Positions 22,142 to 33,322 of a DNA stretch of 64,000 bases are shown in pieces. A program made the position numbers and the translations under genes. The stretch comes from Ianthella basta (Eukaryota > Porifera > Demospongiae > Verongiida > Ianthellidae). The notes under the pieces were generated by a model. That model was not told the origin of the DNA, did not search any database, and saw only the letters and a program-made list of their open reading frames with translations. The stretch covers positions 8,728,213-8,792,212 of the forward strand of contig OZ025871.1 in NCBI GenBank assembly GCA_964019415.1, given 5' to 3'. The first letter of the stretch is position 1; every line of letters begins with the position of its first letter.

Positions 22142-22823
22142 CTAACACAGCACATCAAACAGCATACCACATCCTATGCTCCATGGGGGCTGTCCCCTGA
22201 AACGGGGGTCAGTAGCAGTGGAAGGACGGAAGTATTCCTGTCTCCTCCCACCTTCCGATACACCTGCATGACAGAGAGAGTCAAATAGAGACCAGGTCTA
22301 TTTAAAGGTACAATGATGGAACAGACTGTACACAAAGTACCCACCAGCTCCCCTCAGCTAAGGTAAATGTCATGGCTTATATATATAGTGCTTTGCTTGA
22401 ACAGTGGACGATTACGGCAGTATATGTGGTATCAATTACAACCCCTGTACAATGCAGTTGTACACACACTTGGTAGAGAGGTGGGCTCTGAAATGAGTCC
22501 TTCAGAACTCTTAACAAATTGCTCTCTCTTCAGTTTATCTGCTAGCTGTCTGTGGCCACTTGTCTCCAGTGCCTCTAAAACAGAATGCCAAGTCCTCTCA
22601 GCCACATCTGTACCAGGTTTGTCATTCAGCCAACTGCTGAGGACTCTTCGGCTTGTCTCCTGAGATTGACCAGGGTTATCCCTTTTCAATGTGTTAATTA
22701 CAAAGGACTCTACTCCGAGGTGAAACAACACTTGTTCCCACTTATCAGTGATGGATCGTACTATGAACTCATCCAGCTCAGCCAGTGCAGGTTTGGAGCT
22801 GATGTTGAGGAGGGTGTGAACAC
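22142..22823 (-). CDS. DEATH exon plus conserved terminal exon
   Basis: DEATH exon 22823-22470 (LAELDEFIVRSITDKWEQVL, then ESFVINTLKRDNPGQSQETS, LSSWLNDKPGTD, RTWHSVLEALETSGHRQLAD) and terminal exon 22263-22142 ending in TAG, in the same frame and order as 11059-10718 plus 10474-10353. The donor reads CCAA-GTGTGT instead of CCAG-GTGTGT, a weaker site. This could be the 3' end of a gene starting with the 2A exon at 26863: the phases agree, but the splicing order is inferred. Confidence 0.7.
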
Positions 22824-24077
22824 CTGAAGAAATACAGGATGGCAGGATATGTTAGGTGCTGATGGTACGTACAGTTAAAATTAGTAAAACACTAGTCATT
22901 AGCTACTATGACACATTAAATACTATATCCAGTCACACCACATGATGGTGACAGGTACTGACAACACTAGCTATCTTTGTTTACTTTCAGTGTCCCCAAT
23001 TTCCCATCACTGCATCTGATTACTTCCCTAGTCCTTTCCCTATATTCAACAATATCATGCACAGGAATATGCTATATACACTGTAGCAATTTCACAAGCT
23101 GTAGCTACTTTCAGTGGAGACTCAGTAGCTAAGTATTGTCTGGCATAGTGAGAGAGAACTGACAAGAAACTATGTACAGGAGACTAGTCACAACAGAACA
23201 GCACATGGTGCACTGCCTTGAACTGGGAAGCTGTTCAAATCAAGAGGTGAATGTGTAGCAACACAGCAAGGCCTAATGTTCACAATGTAAACAGCAGACC
23301 AGGTAATTCACCCTGTCACCCTCAGCAGTCCCACAAGATCCAGGTAAACACGACTGGAACATTTTTACACTTGTGACAATGTACATACGGTAGCTGAAGC
23401 CACAATACATGTTGATGTGAAAGTACTGTGGCTGCAGAACCTAAGTTGTCCACAGGTAGTTAACCAATTGGTGATTTGGAGAATGTACGCGGCACTTAGG
23501 GCATTTGCACGGGGCACATATGGGGAAATGTACAGGCATAACACGAGAAATGTATGGTTGCAATACGAGTAGGCATACGGGCGTCTGGTAGAATGTAACT
23601 TTTTCCTGACATGTAGCTACCGTGTATAGCAACACAGCAAGGCCTAATGATCACAGTGTAAACAACAGACCAAGTAATGTCAGGGGCATACCACCTTGTT
23701 TACATTAGGTTACCCACAAGCCCCGCCCACCTCTTGTGTGCTACACAGCTTTCCCTTGTGTGGGAGGCCCTACAACACCAAAAGGCTCTGACTCCTGTAC
23801 AAGCCATTTAAAGCACTTCAACTAGCTATAAACACATTAGTGTACATAGCTACAATGAATGGACCCTCTCAAAAAGGACACAATGAAATAAGGACATCTC
23901 TTCAATTCAGCTGCATAGCGATGTGTACAAACTACCTCTGAAACGAGAGCACTAATGTGCAGAACCCTCGGCACTGCATCGCCCAACCATTTTTATTGTG
24001 CAATTTTGGGCCACATAGCTGTCACCCTGCATGTCTACTACTACTCGTGCAGGTACATTCCAAACACAAACACCCAC

Positions 24078-24293
24078 CTCTCTCCACAGGACCAGGGTTT
24101 GTTTCCACATCACCACTTCGGAGGAGGATTGCTATGACAACCAGTGCACCTGAGCTGTTGCCCCTTACCACCTCCAGCAATGGGCCTAGGTGAAGCAATA
24201 CTTGTTCCCACCCATCAGTGATAGATCGTACTTTGAACTTGTCCAGCTCAGCCAGTGTGGGCTTGGAACTGATGTTGAGGAGAGCATGAGCAC
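24078..24293 (-). CDS. Second chimeric half-DEATH / 2A exon
   Basis: A 216-bp phase 1-1 exon. The DEATH start (HALLNISSKPTLAELDKF, ..GWEQVLLHL) joins directly to GPLLEVVRGNSSGALVVIAI, LLRS and GDVETNPGP (24114-24088), then PVER and a donor. Compared with 15024-15371, an internal segment of about 40 codons is missing, so the fusion point differs although the design is the same. The 2A consensus is complete. Confidence 0.65.
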
Positions 24294-25029
24294 CTGAGGA
24301 AGGACATGCAGAATGGCAGGATAGAGTAAAAGAAGGTAGTTCACTCATCATTACTAGCACGGTCTAATACTCTGCCCAGTCACACCCCACAATGGTGACA
24401 GAGAGATGTGTATATACATCACAATTCCACTTGAGTAGCATCAACTGAAAACAGTCTCATCCCACAAACACAGGGACACCTGGTGAACTAAGACAGATTT
24501 CTCATCACCATCTGAATCATATTCATTCTCCAATCAATTGACACAATTAACAATACCACATACATTTGCTGCATGCACTGTACATCAGCTAGTATGGTTT
24601 CCGTGGTGACTAATGCAATGCACTTTGGCATACTGACTGACAACTCAGCTACATTATTTGTACGTACAAGAAACTAGTAAGAACAGAACAGCATGTGACA
24701 TAAATGTTGATGGGGAAGCCCCTAACGACAGGATTGACAGCATACGGCAGCAACACAGTAAGGCCTACCCATCACACACACATGCATGCACACAAATTCA
24801 CACAAACACATGCAGACTGCATGAAAAGACATTAAAGAGTCATGTCACACAAACCCATCATATATCTCATGCACATTGTACGTAAGACCACCCTCCACCC
24901 ACTTTGAGCAGGTCACTGATGTGTACCAACCCAGGGGAGCTACAATATGCAACCAGTATGCAGTTGAAAAACCCGCAAATATGTCTGTGGCAATAATACT
25001 ATCCCTACTCAACCCAGCTGCACACACAC

Positions 25030-25380
25030 CTGCAAAGGTAGGCTCTGAATCCGGTCCTTCAGAACTCTCACCAAAATGTTCTGTCTTCAGTTTATCTGCT
25101 AGCTGTCTGTGGCTGCCTTCCGGTGACTCTAATACAGAGCACCAAGTCCTCTCAGCCTCACCTGTACCAGGTTTGGCATTCAGCCAACTGCTGAGAACTC
25201 TTTGGCTTGCCTCCCCAGATTGACTAGGGTCATCCCCTTCCAATATGTTTATTATTACAGAAGACGTCACCCTGAGATGAAACATCACTTGTTCCCACCG
25301 ATCAGTGATAGATTGTACTATGAACTCATCCAGCTCAGCCAGTGTGGGCTTGGAGCTGATGTTGAGGAGAGTATGAGCAC
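25030..25380 (-). CDS. DEATH domain exon
   Basis: A 351-bp phase 1-1 exon: KPTLAELDEFIVQSITDRWE, SSVIINILEGDDPSQSGEAS, LSSWLNAKPGTGEAE, RTWCSVLESPEGSHRQLADK. No stop. It lies directly downstream of the 2A exon at 26863-26429, with matching phase, so a 2A-DEATH transcript is the simplest reading. Confidence 0.75.
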
Positions 25381-26428
25381 CTAAGGAAGGACAGGATGGC
25401 AGGATATATTAGGTGACGATGGTACGTACAGTTAGTAAAACCTTATCATTACTATGATACATTAAATACTATCTCCAGTCACACCACATGATGGTGATAG
25501 GTAGTGACAGCCTAGCTATCTTAGCTTACTTTCAGTGTCCCCAATTTCCCATCACTGCATCCGATTACTTCCCTAGTCCCTTTTACAGTACCACACACAT
25601 GGTTATGCTGTATGCACTGTAGCTACTTTCACAAGCTGTAGCTACTTTCAGTGGAGGCTTAGTAGCTAAGTATTCTCTGGCATAGTGAGAGAACTGACAA
25701 GAAGCTATGTACCGGAGACTAGTCACAACAGAACAGCACATGACACACTGCCTTGAAGTGGGAAGCTGTTCAAAGCAGGAGGTGATTGAGTGCAGGCTTA
25801 AATATCACATTGTAAACAACAGACCAAGTAAAGACAGGGGCATACCACCTTGTTTACATTAGGTTACCCACAAACCCCACCCACTTCCTGTGTGTTACAC
25901 AGCCCTCTATTGTGTTAGCCTAGTACCCAGTCCCTATTTCCACTCCGACTTCCCTCCCACGCGCCACACCAAATGCTGAAGGCTCTTAGAAAAAGCCATT
26001 TAATGGTTTAAACCAGTTCAACTAGCTAGATACAGTAGGGTACGTAGCTAATATGAATGGAGCCTCTCATAAAGGACATAATGATGTATGTAAGGACACC
26101 TCTCTAATGAGGACAGTGCCTACTTTTTCAGCTACATAGAGGTATGTAACAGCTACCTCTGAAATAAGGACACCTCTTTAATCAGGACATTTGGACCTGT
26201 CCAAAACATCCCACATGTGTTCAGAATAGAGACGTGGTATTGCACGAGATTGTTCACACAAGAATATCTGAGAAGATGTTCACCCTACAAACACAGCGTT
26301 GCAAACCCCATCCTTGTCCAAGATTTTAGCCTAGCCAGTAACCCATGGCCAACCAGTGTGTTAGTGACTGTTGTACTACTGCTAAGTGCAGGACTCATTT
26401 AAATTGTTCACTAAACACAACCACCCAC

Positions 26429-26863
26429 CTCTCTCCACAGGACCAGGGTTTGTTTCCACATCGCCACTTCGGAGGAGGAGGATCGCTATGACAACCAGTG
26501 CACCTAAGCCATTGTCCCCTAACACCTCCAGCAATGGGCCTACAGGATTCTTGTATGAGCCGTCTTTACACCTATCTCTTCCTAAGCAGTTCACAATCGT
26601 GGCAACAGCAATCAAGCTATCACAGAATTCATCAGTTGCCATAGCTGAGTCACCAAAAGAGTCATTCTTGGCTTTCTTTCTCCCTTTCTTTTTCACCAGC
26701 CATTTCTTCTCTCCACTGTGTGGCTGGCTGAGTAGAGATGGTGCCCCCTCCTGACTGGATGGTGACCTCTTCACTCCTCTCCTGATGATGAGAGTCTGCT
26801 GAATGCGGGCAACCCACAGTCCTACAACCACACGCCACTGCTCATTTGAAATAGGCATGTCAC
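26429..26863 (-). CDS. 2A-module exon with intact ribosome-skipping motif
   Basis: A 435-bp phase 1-1 exon with acceptor TTTCCACACAG and donor GTGGGT. The likely start ATG at 26858 gives about 139 residues before the skip site: MPISNEQWRVVVGLWVARIQ, a basic linker (KKWLVKKKGRKKAK), TDEFCDSLIAVATIVNCL, KDGSYKNPVGPLL, hydrophobic ALVVIAILLLRS, and GDVETNPGP at 26465-26439. By the known 2A mechanism, translation would release the N-terminal peptide ending in Gly and continue with Pro, giving a DEATH (and possibly CARD-NACHT) protein. 2A-like sequences in NLR genes are reported for sponge and sea urchin, where they double as signal sequences when not skipped. The 139-residue leader is not one I recognise. 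Confidence 0.8.
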
Positions 26864-27499
26864 CTGTGTGGAAACAAAGGAGGGAGGCAATGAGTTGAGA
26901 TGAATAGCATACATTCACCTCCATCACTTCAACTGTGCGTTATGCCTTCACTGGCACAGTCTACAGTGAACCACCTCCTAGCTACATACAGGGCACTGGT
27001 GTTGAGAGAGGGCATGTCTCACTGATGAGACCTGCCTTAGACCAAGGGCCCAGTCGCTGGTGGAGCACACTGGCTCGACACACAGCCTAACCCCAAGTTG
27101 TGCTGTCACCGAATACGTACCGCAGTACGGTGTGTAAGATAAAGGATCAACCCACGTAGCTACACACCACCATAGATAGCCAGACAGCTAGTCACAGAGA
27201 GTAACTACATGTGACACACTTGCACTAAATCATATGTAATAGATAAGTACAACAGCTTCTCGGGCACGAAATACGTACAACCGAACTGTGTCCGTAGGGT
27301 CTGAGTGCAGTGGAGTAGTACGTAGCTAGCTATTCTAACTGGCTACATTCGATGATCAGAGTGATGATCACAGTCCAATAGCCAATCATCTCATAACGAA
27401 GCTCACCTCAGCTCCGTGAACTTGTAAATGAAGATAATATCTTTGCTCATGAACTCAAAACTAGCCTCCCAGTAGTGCGTCAGAAGAACAATAACTCCG

Positions 27500-28104
27500 A
27501 CCTTACCGTTAGGTAAGAGAAAATTCCCCCAAATAAGGAATTCGAGGTGGGCCAAATTTGTACACGTCCGTCAGAGCATATCTATCTATGGTCAGAGGGG
27601 CTTAACCGAAAATGGCGGAGGCGGTTACGTACGCGCGTGGTCGCAGAAACTGCTCGTCAGGTGGACTCTTGCATCCAACAGCTACAACAGAGGGTGGACA
27701 TCTGAGCAGCCATGGCAGCTAGCCACAGATATAGACCAGACAATGAACAACCGGTTGTTTAAGTCACTCAGTCCAGACATCGATGTAGTGTGGACATTGT
27801 GATCCATTTCTTCTGGGTGCTTTTCGCCTTCTGAGGCTGAGCAAGAAACTTAACTATCTCGAGACAAGCACCGCCGTCCATTGACAAGTCTTCGTCCCCT
27901 TCATCACACAATGTTAGTCGCAACAGAGCACAGGGCGAGGCCACGTCTCAGCTAGACCACCGAGTCAGCTGGTGAGGGAAAGGGGCGAGCTGGGCAGTGT
28001 AGAACTTTGTGGTACTCTCTAATGTCCTAGCTAGTGATGGAGCCTCGTTTGTAGTCGACTGAGTGGGTTCAGTTTGTGGAGGGATAGAATGCTGTGGGAC
28101 AGTT
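27500..28104. other. CpG-containing stretch, possible promoter, no gene assigned
   Basis: Contains AAAATGGCGGAGGCGGTTAC at 27608 and several CG-rich motifs, which look like a promoter or first exon, but no open frame could be linked to a downstream exon. It could be the start of the RPA2 transcription unit (plus) or the upstream region of the 2A gene (minus). Confidence 0.3.
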
Positions 28105-28630
28105 CTGAAGATGTGGTAGACATTCATGCTATGGCAATGACCTGTCACCCCTCCAAGTACACCTGTGTTTATTACATCACAAGTTGCTGTAGTTAGGCAA
28201 CATCACACCTCTGCTAACGAAGACTGCCACAGTTGAAATGTCCTCTACTTACTTAGTCTTTCAATCATTGCTCCATACATGCTTGCTTGCCAAGCTCCCA
28301 GACAAGAACGTGATGGCTACTGTGCTATCTTGTCCCAGTGCACTTCTCATGAGGCCACAATGTAATCTCAGTCCTATTGTGTTTGTGTGTTGTGTTGGGT
28401 CCATCTGTGCCCCAATCAACAGCTGTTAGTACTGACTGACTGCCATCTTGTACACCACCATGTGTCTGTCTCTGTGGCAGTGGTGGAGTCAGTCGCTCGT
28501 ACCTCCACCAAAATGGAATGACTCAAAGTTTGCTTGCCTCTGTCTAGTCTCCTCTCAGCTTTGTAGCTACCGTCCTAGTAATTGTCATTGCCTATTAGTG
28601 TGAATTGTGTAAGGAGTGCATGCAGGAATG
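28105..28630 (+). repeat. Direct repeat copy A (partner 32373-32893)
   Basis: About 520 bp from GATGTGGTAGACA to GTGCATGCAGGAATGT, repeated at 32373-32893 at roughly 95% identity in the same orientation. Copy A lies left of the large palindrome; copy B lies in its spacer. Confidence 0.85.
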
Positions 28631-29036
28631 TATTGTGTCCCATACTATGGGCATTATACCCACATGCCAGGCTGCAGTGCATTCTGCATGGAGGGGAGGA
28701 CCATGTTGAGGTGTGAACTGTGCCCTTGTCACTGCCAGTCATGGACAACCCTGGGAGACATCTCCATGCTTATGGTGCTTGAGGTGAGACGGCATTAGAG
28801 ACACATTGTCGTGTTTCCAGTTGCTAGGACAACGGTGTGTTACTAATGACTGTATAGTCATTGGTGTGGTGTTTGTACTAACACTTTATCTGTGTCTGTG
28901 TCAAGTGTTGTCAGTGGACCTGTTGTGGGTTGGAGTGGTCAGTGTGGACTGGTCAGTAGTTTGTGTTGTGTTCAGTTGCAGTGAGCTAAAGTGTTGTGTC
29001 TTGTGTAACTTGTACACATTCCCACTTCCATTCCAG

Positions 29037-29146
29037 CAAAGTGGGATCAGGTCCAGAGTGTCATTCCTCTGACTGCTGCCATGATCTACAACGCTACTCA
29101 TACCGGTGACAACAAGTTTGAACTGGATGGAGTGCCATTGGGACAG
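29037..29146 (+). CDS. RPA2: RPA2 OB-fold exon
   Basis: A 110-bp exon between acceptor TTCCATTCCAG and donor GTCAGC, encoding WDQVQSVIPLTAAMIYNATH and then DNKFELDGVPLGQ. This aligns by eye with the start of the RPA32 DNA-binding OB fold (VPLTISQLLSAT...DVEL.Q). RPA2 is the middle subunit of the single-strand DNA-binding complex of replication and repair. The left arm of the palindrome starts at the first intron base, and the remaining OB-fold exons were not found. Confidence 0.75.
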
Positions 29147-29529
29147 GTCAGCGTGCCCCCACTATCCTGTCTGCATGCTACTTGTCTACTCCTCATAGTG
29201 CTTACATACATGTTTGAACAATATCCACATACGTATAGGAGTTTGCACCAGACTCTTGCAAACCTGCTATCCTCTGTTCCATGTGTCCCCACCCCACAAA
29301 CTACCATTTGTAAGTCAGTGTCATACCGGCCACACATTCAATGCAGCAGGCTCTTCCCTCACCAGTGCACCTCTCCCCCATCAACCGCACAGGAGCTGTG
29401 AGGAGGAGCTACCGTAATGTGACACAGGCTGCTGGCTTCCATGGATTGAAAAGTATGCGGAGGCCAAAGAGACGGACAGGTGTGTGGTGTGCGAGAGTGT
29501 AATAGTTTGTGAATGGGTGTTGTGTGAGT

Positions 29530-30400
29530 GGACGGTGTACAAGTGGGTGGTGTACAAGTGTTGTGTGTGAGTGGGTAGTGTATGAGTGGACGGTGTACAA
29601 GTGGGTAGTGTGTGAGTGGACAGTGTACAAGTGGGTAGTGTGTGAGTAGATGGTGTACGTGTGGGTAGTGTGTGAGTGGACGGTGTACGAGTGGGTAGTG
29701 TGTGAGTAGACGGTGTACGAGTGGGTAGTGTGTGAGTAGACGATGTACGTGTGGGTAGTGTGTGAGTAGACGGTGTACGAGTGGGTAGTGTGTGAGTAGA
29801 TGGTGTACGTGTGGGTAGTGTGTGAGTGGACGGTGTACGAGTGGGTAGTGTGTGAGTAGATGGTGTACGTGTGGGTAGTGTGTGAGTAGACGGTGTACGT
29901 GTGGGTAGTGTGTGAGTGGACGGTGTACGAGTGGGTAGTGTGTGAGTAGATGGTGTACGTGTGGGTAGCGTGTGAGTAGACGGTGTACGAGTGGGTAGTG
30001 TGTGAGTAGATGGTGTACGTGTGGGTAGTGTGTGAGTAGACGGTGTACGTGTGGGTAGTGTGTGAGTGGACGGTGTGCGAGTGGGTAGCGTGTGAGTAGA
30101 CGGTGTACGAGTGGGTAGTGTGTGAGTGGACAGTGTACAAGTGGGTAGTGTGTGAGTGAACGGTGTACGAGTGGGTAGTGTGTGAGTGGACGGTGTACAA
30201 GTGGGTAGTGTGTGAGTGGCCGGTGTACGAGTGAGTAGTGTGTGAGTGGACGGTGTACGAGTGGGTAGTGTGTGAGTGGCCGGTGTACGAGTGGGTAGTG
30301 TGTGAGTGAACGGTGTACGAGTGGGTAGTGTGTGAGTGGCCGGTGTACGAGTGGGTGGTGTGTGAGTGGATGGTGTACGAGTGGGTAGTGTGTGAGTGGT
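29530..30400. repeat. 30-bp minisatellite, about 29 copies (left arm)
   Basis: Reverse complement of the unit described at 35105-37765. Variation is concentrated in a few positions (TGGACGG / TAGACGG / TAGATGG and TACGAGT / TACGTGT). Long open frames through it are due to the unit length (30 = 3 x 10) and the lack of stop codons, so they are not genes. Confidence 0.95.
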
Positions 30401-31230
30401 TAAGTGTATAGTACTGCCGTTCCCCCCCCCAACCCTTCCATTGTGCACTTTTTCTCAGCAGAGCACCAGGTGAGGAGGAGGGCACGTACTTGTGGTGTGT
30501 TTGCATGACTTGTATCCACAGTGTGTCCCTACAGCTGTGAGCCCTCTGGTCCATACTCGGTAGATCAGTTAATATTCACCCCTCCTCCTCTAAGCCTCGT
30601 TTAAACAGTGCATGTGCTTGCTCCTACCTCCACAGATTGAAGTTTGAAGAGGACAGTGTCTGGTGTGCATGGACTAAACTGCATTGACTGTAATTGCATG
30701 CTTTGTCTGTCACTTTTGCTTGATCAGTTATAGCATACATTTATTTTCCTGTTTGAAACACAGCACTGTAACAAGTCATGCATATAGTTATGTATAGTCA
30801 CATACGTGTTAACTGACATATATATACACACATGTCATGCATACACACACCAGCCAATGCACATGTCGTATGACGCTGTACAATGTTGATATAGTGTGTT
30901 AATATACATGGTGGTACACGCATGCATTAAATCATTAATTGCATGATCCCTATAGCCTGCATGCGTTAGATCAAGAAAGAATTGTAATAATAGCACTAGC
31001 TGGTAGGTCTAATAATTATTCTTCATGTGGCCATGCATATGCATGCAGCCATATAATTAGACATTTTAATAAACTCATAGCTATTAAAAATTATACATAA
31101 ATCAAACCAGAATACACACGTAAAAGACACCCAATTATTTGATCTGATCTGATTTGTTCCCTGATGTATGTACATCTTAGAATGCATGCTGGGTGGTAAT
31201 AAAGTGGAGTGACAGCTCAGTGTATACTGT

Positions 31231-32180
31231 TCAAGCGTCAGTGGACTTGAAGTGTTCATCATCAATAGTGGAGTAGATGTGTCCCTCGTTGCAGAGGAAC
31301 TCAACAGCAGCTCTGAAGAACAAGAATACAACAACACACACATAAACAGTATAAAATAGTAACACATTTACTTACTGAATAACGTAACATAATATAGAAA
31401 ACAGAACCAACCCATTCCAAACAAAAATACACACGAGCAAACAGTGTATGATTAGTATGGTTAACTTTCATTGACCTGCAAGCTAATTATAACGTACAGG
31501 AATTCCTGTCAGCCAATCAAATCACAGAAGAGTTCTACAATCAATCCACAAGTGGCATGGAGAGATGCAGTCTAAACTGAAATCGAGAGAAATTAAGGAC
31601 AAGTGGTTTCAGAGAGTGAGAGAAGACAAGACAGCTTCTTTTCTCTTTCAGCTGGAAAGGGCAAATGTTACTAAAATGCTAGTTTCCCTTTAGATTGTCT
31701 GTGATTTATCTGCAGTATCGGTCCTGTGGCTATGGCTCATTGTTTAGTTGCTAACTGACAAGACATTTCCTTTGCATTTCATCAGGCGCCATTCTTCCAT
31801 TGACATGGCAGCCATTATCATGTGTTCACATCATATCCACATTTCGCGTTCCAGACTGTGCAATGTGACTTGCAAAACACGATCCTAATGCCATCAGTGT
31901 CATGGTCAACGTAGGTGACTACCACCTAAGGGGGCTGTACAGGTACTCTACTTCATGTCCCGTTCAGTACCTACTGCGATCAGTGTACTGAGCCATTTTC
32001 GGGTTTGTCACTTCCTGTATTGCACAATATGCAAATTAAAATGGCTGCCCTCCCCACACACAACCACCCGCCCCCTCACTTGATGTTCTTCTCTCCAAAG
32101 TTGTGTTGTCCCACTTTCTTGACCAGCTCATAGATGCTGATACCTTGGTCCAGAATGCAGCCCGATATTGTGCTCAGAAC
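31231..32180 (-). CDS. RPA2: RPA2 last two exons, inverted copy (left arm)
   Basis: Mirror of 33323-34272: winged-helix exon 32180-32080 ([33 protein letters not shown]) and final exon 31312-31231 ([26 protein letters not shown], stop TGA). Frame intact. No upstream RPA2 exon is found on this strand, so it is a partial gene copy within the palindrome. Confidence 0.85.
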
Positions 32181-32372
32181 CTGAAGGGGGAGGGGCAGTG
32201 GGGTGGGGTAAACACGTGTGGAGATGCACCTACACCAACTCCATCATTACTATCACTGCACGCACAGTATGCTGTACACTACCTGTGTAGAGGGACACAC
32301 ACAACCGCAACACGCACTGCTTTGTACACACCAAGCTGTCCCTCTATCACTGCTGCCAACATGACATCTGAT

Positions 32373-32893
32373 GATGTGGTAGACACTCATGCTATGGCAA
32401 TGACCTGTCACCCCTCCAAGTACACCTGTGTTTATTACATCACAAGTTGCTGTAGTTAGGCAACATCACACCTCTGCTGACAAAGACTGTCACAGTTGAA
32501 ATGTCCTCTACTTACTTTCTCTTTCAATCATTGCTCCATACATGTTTTGCTTACCAAGCTCCCAGACAAGAACGTGATGGCTGCCATGCCATCTTGTCCC
32601 AGTGCACTTCTCATGAGGCCACAATGTAATCTCAATCCTATTCTGTTTGTGTGTTGTGTTGGGTCCATCTGTGCCCCACTCAACAGCTGTCACTACTGAC
32701 TGACTGCCATCTTGTACACCACAATGTGTCTCTGTGGCAGTGGTGGAGTCAGTCACTCGTACTTCCACCAAAATGGAATGACTCAAAGTTTGCTTGCCTC
32801 TGTCTTGTCCCCTCTCAGCTGTGTAGCTACCGTCCTAGTAATTGTCATTGCCTATTAGTATGAATTGTGTAAGGAGTGCATGCAGGAATGTCA
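32373..32893 (+). repeat. Direct repeat copy B in palindrome spacer
   Basis: Partner of 28105-28630. The minus frame 32786-32508 is open for 92 codons here, but is interrupted by stops in copy A, so coding is unlikely. Confidence 0.85.
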
Positions 32894-32940
32894 GTTGACT
32901 GACTGACGTCTGGTGTACATGTAGAGTGTAGCTACATGAT

Positions 32941-32989
32941 GGCTGTGTGCACCAGATGTCCCCACTGGGGACATCTGGTGCACACAGCC
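32941..32989. repeat. Perfect 23-bp hairpin with 3-nt loop
   Basis: GGCTGTGTGCACCAGATGTC plus CCC, loop ACT, and the exact reverse complement. It sits in the spacer between the large palindrome arms. Confidence 0.97.
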
Positions 32990-33322
32990 AGTGAACCACA
33001 CCAGTTGATGTAGGAATGTAGGGGGTGGAGAATATGTCATTACAATGAGGAACAATAGTACAGTCAATACTCGTATAGTACTGTATAATAAATGTATACC
33101 ATTGTGTAGTTAATATAGTAAGCTATGCTCATGTTACCATACTCTTAGTGTGTAATAGTAGTGCTGTATTCTGTGCAGCGCGTCTCTTCCCATCACTGTT
33201 GTGTGTGTCCCTCTACACAGGTAGTGTACAGCATACTGTGCGTGCAGTGATAGTAATGATGGAGTTGGTGTAGGTGCATCTCCACACGTGTTTACCCCAC
33301 CCCACTGCCCCTCCCCCTTCAG

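Larger units (their letters stand above)
29147..32305. repeat. Left arm of large inverted repeat
   Basis: Reverse complement of 33198-38203 from the inner end (ACACACAACC near 32305) to the outer end (GGTCAGCGTGCCCCCACTAT at 29146). Identity is very high over the RPA2 exons and the unique segments; the arm is about 1.85 kb shorter because its minisatellite is shorter. Confidence 0.93.

Noticed and set aside
32508..32786. 92-codon minus frame in the palindrome spacer
   Set aside because: The direct-repeat copy at 28260-28508 has stops in the same frame, so coding is not conserved.
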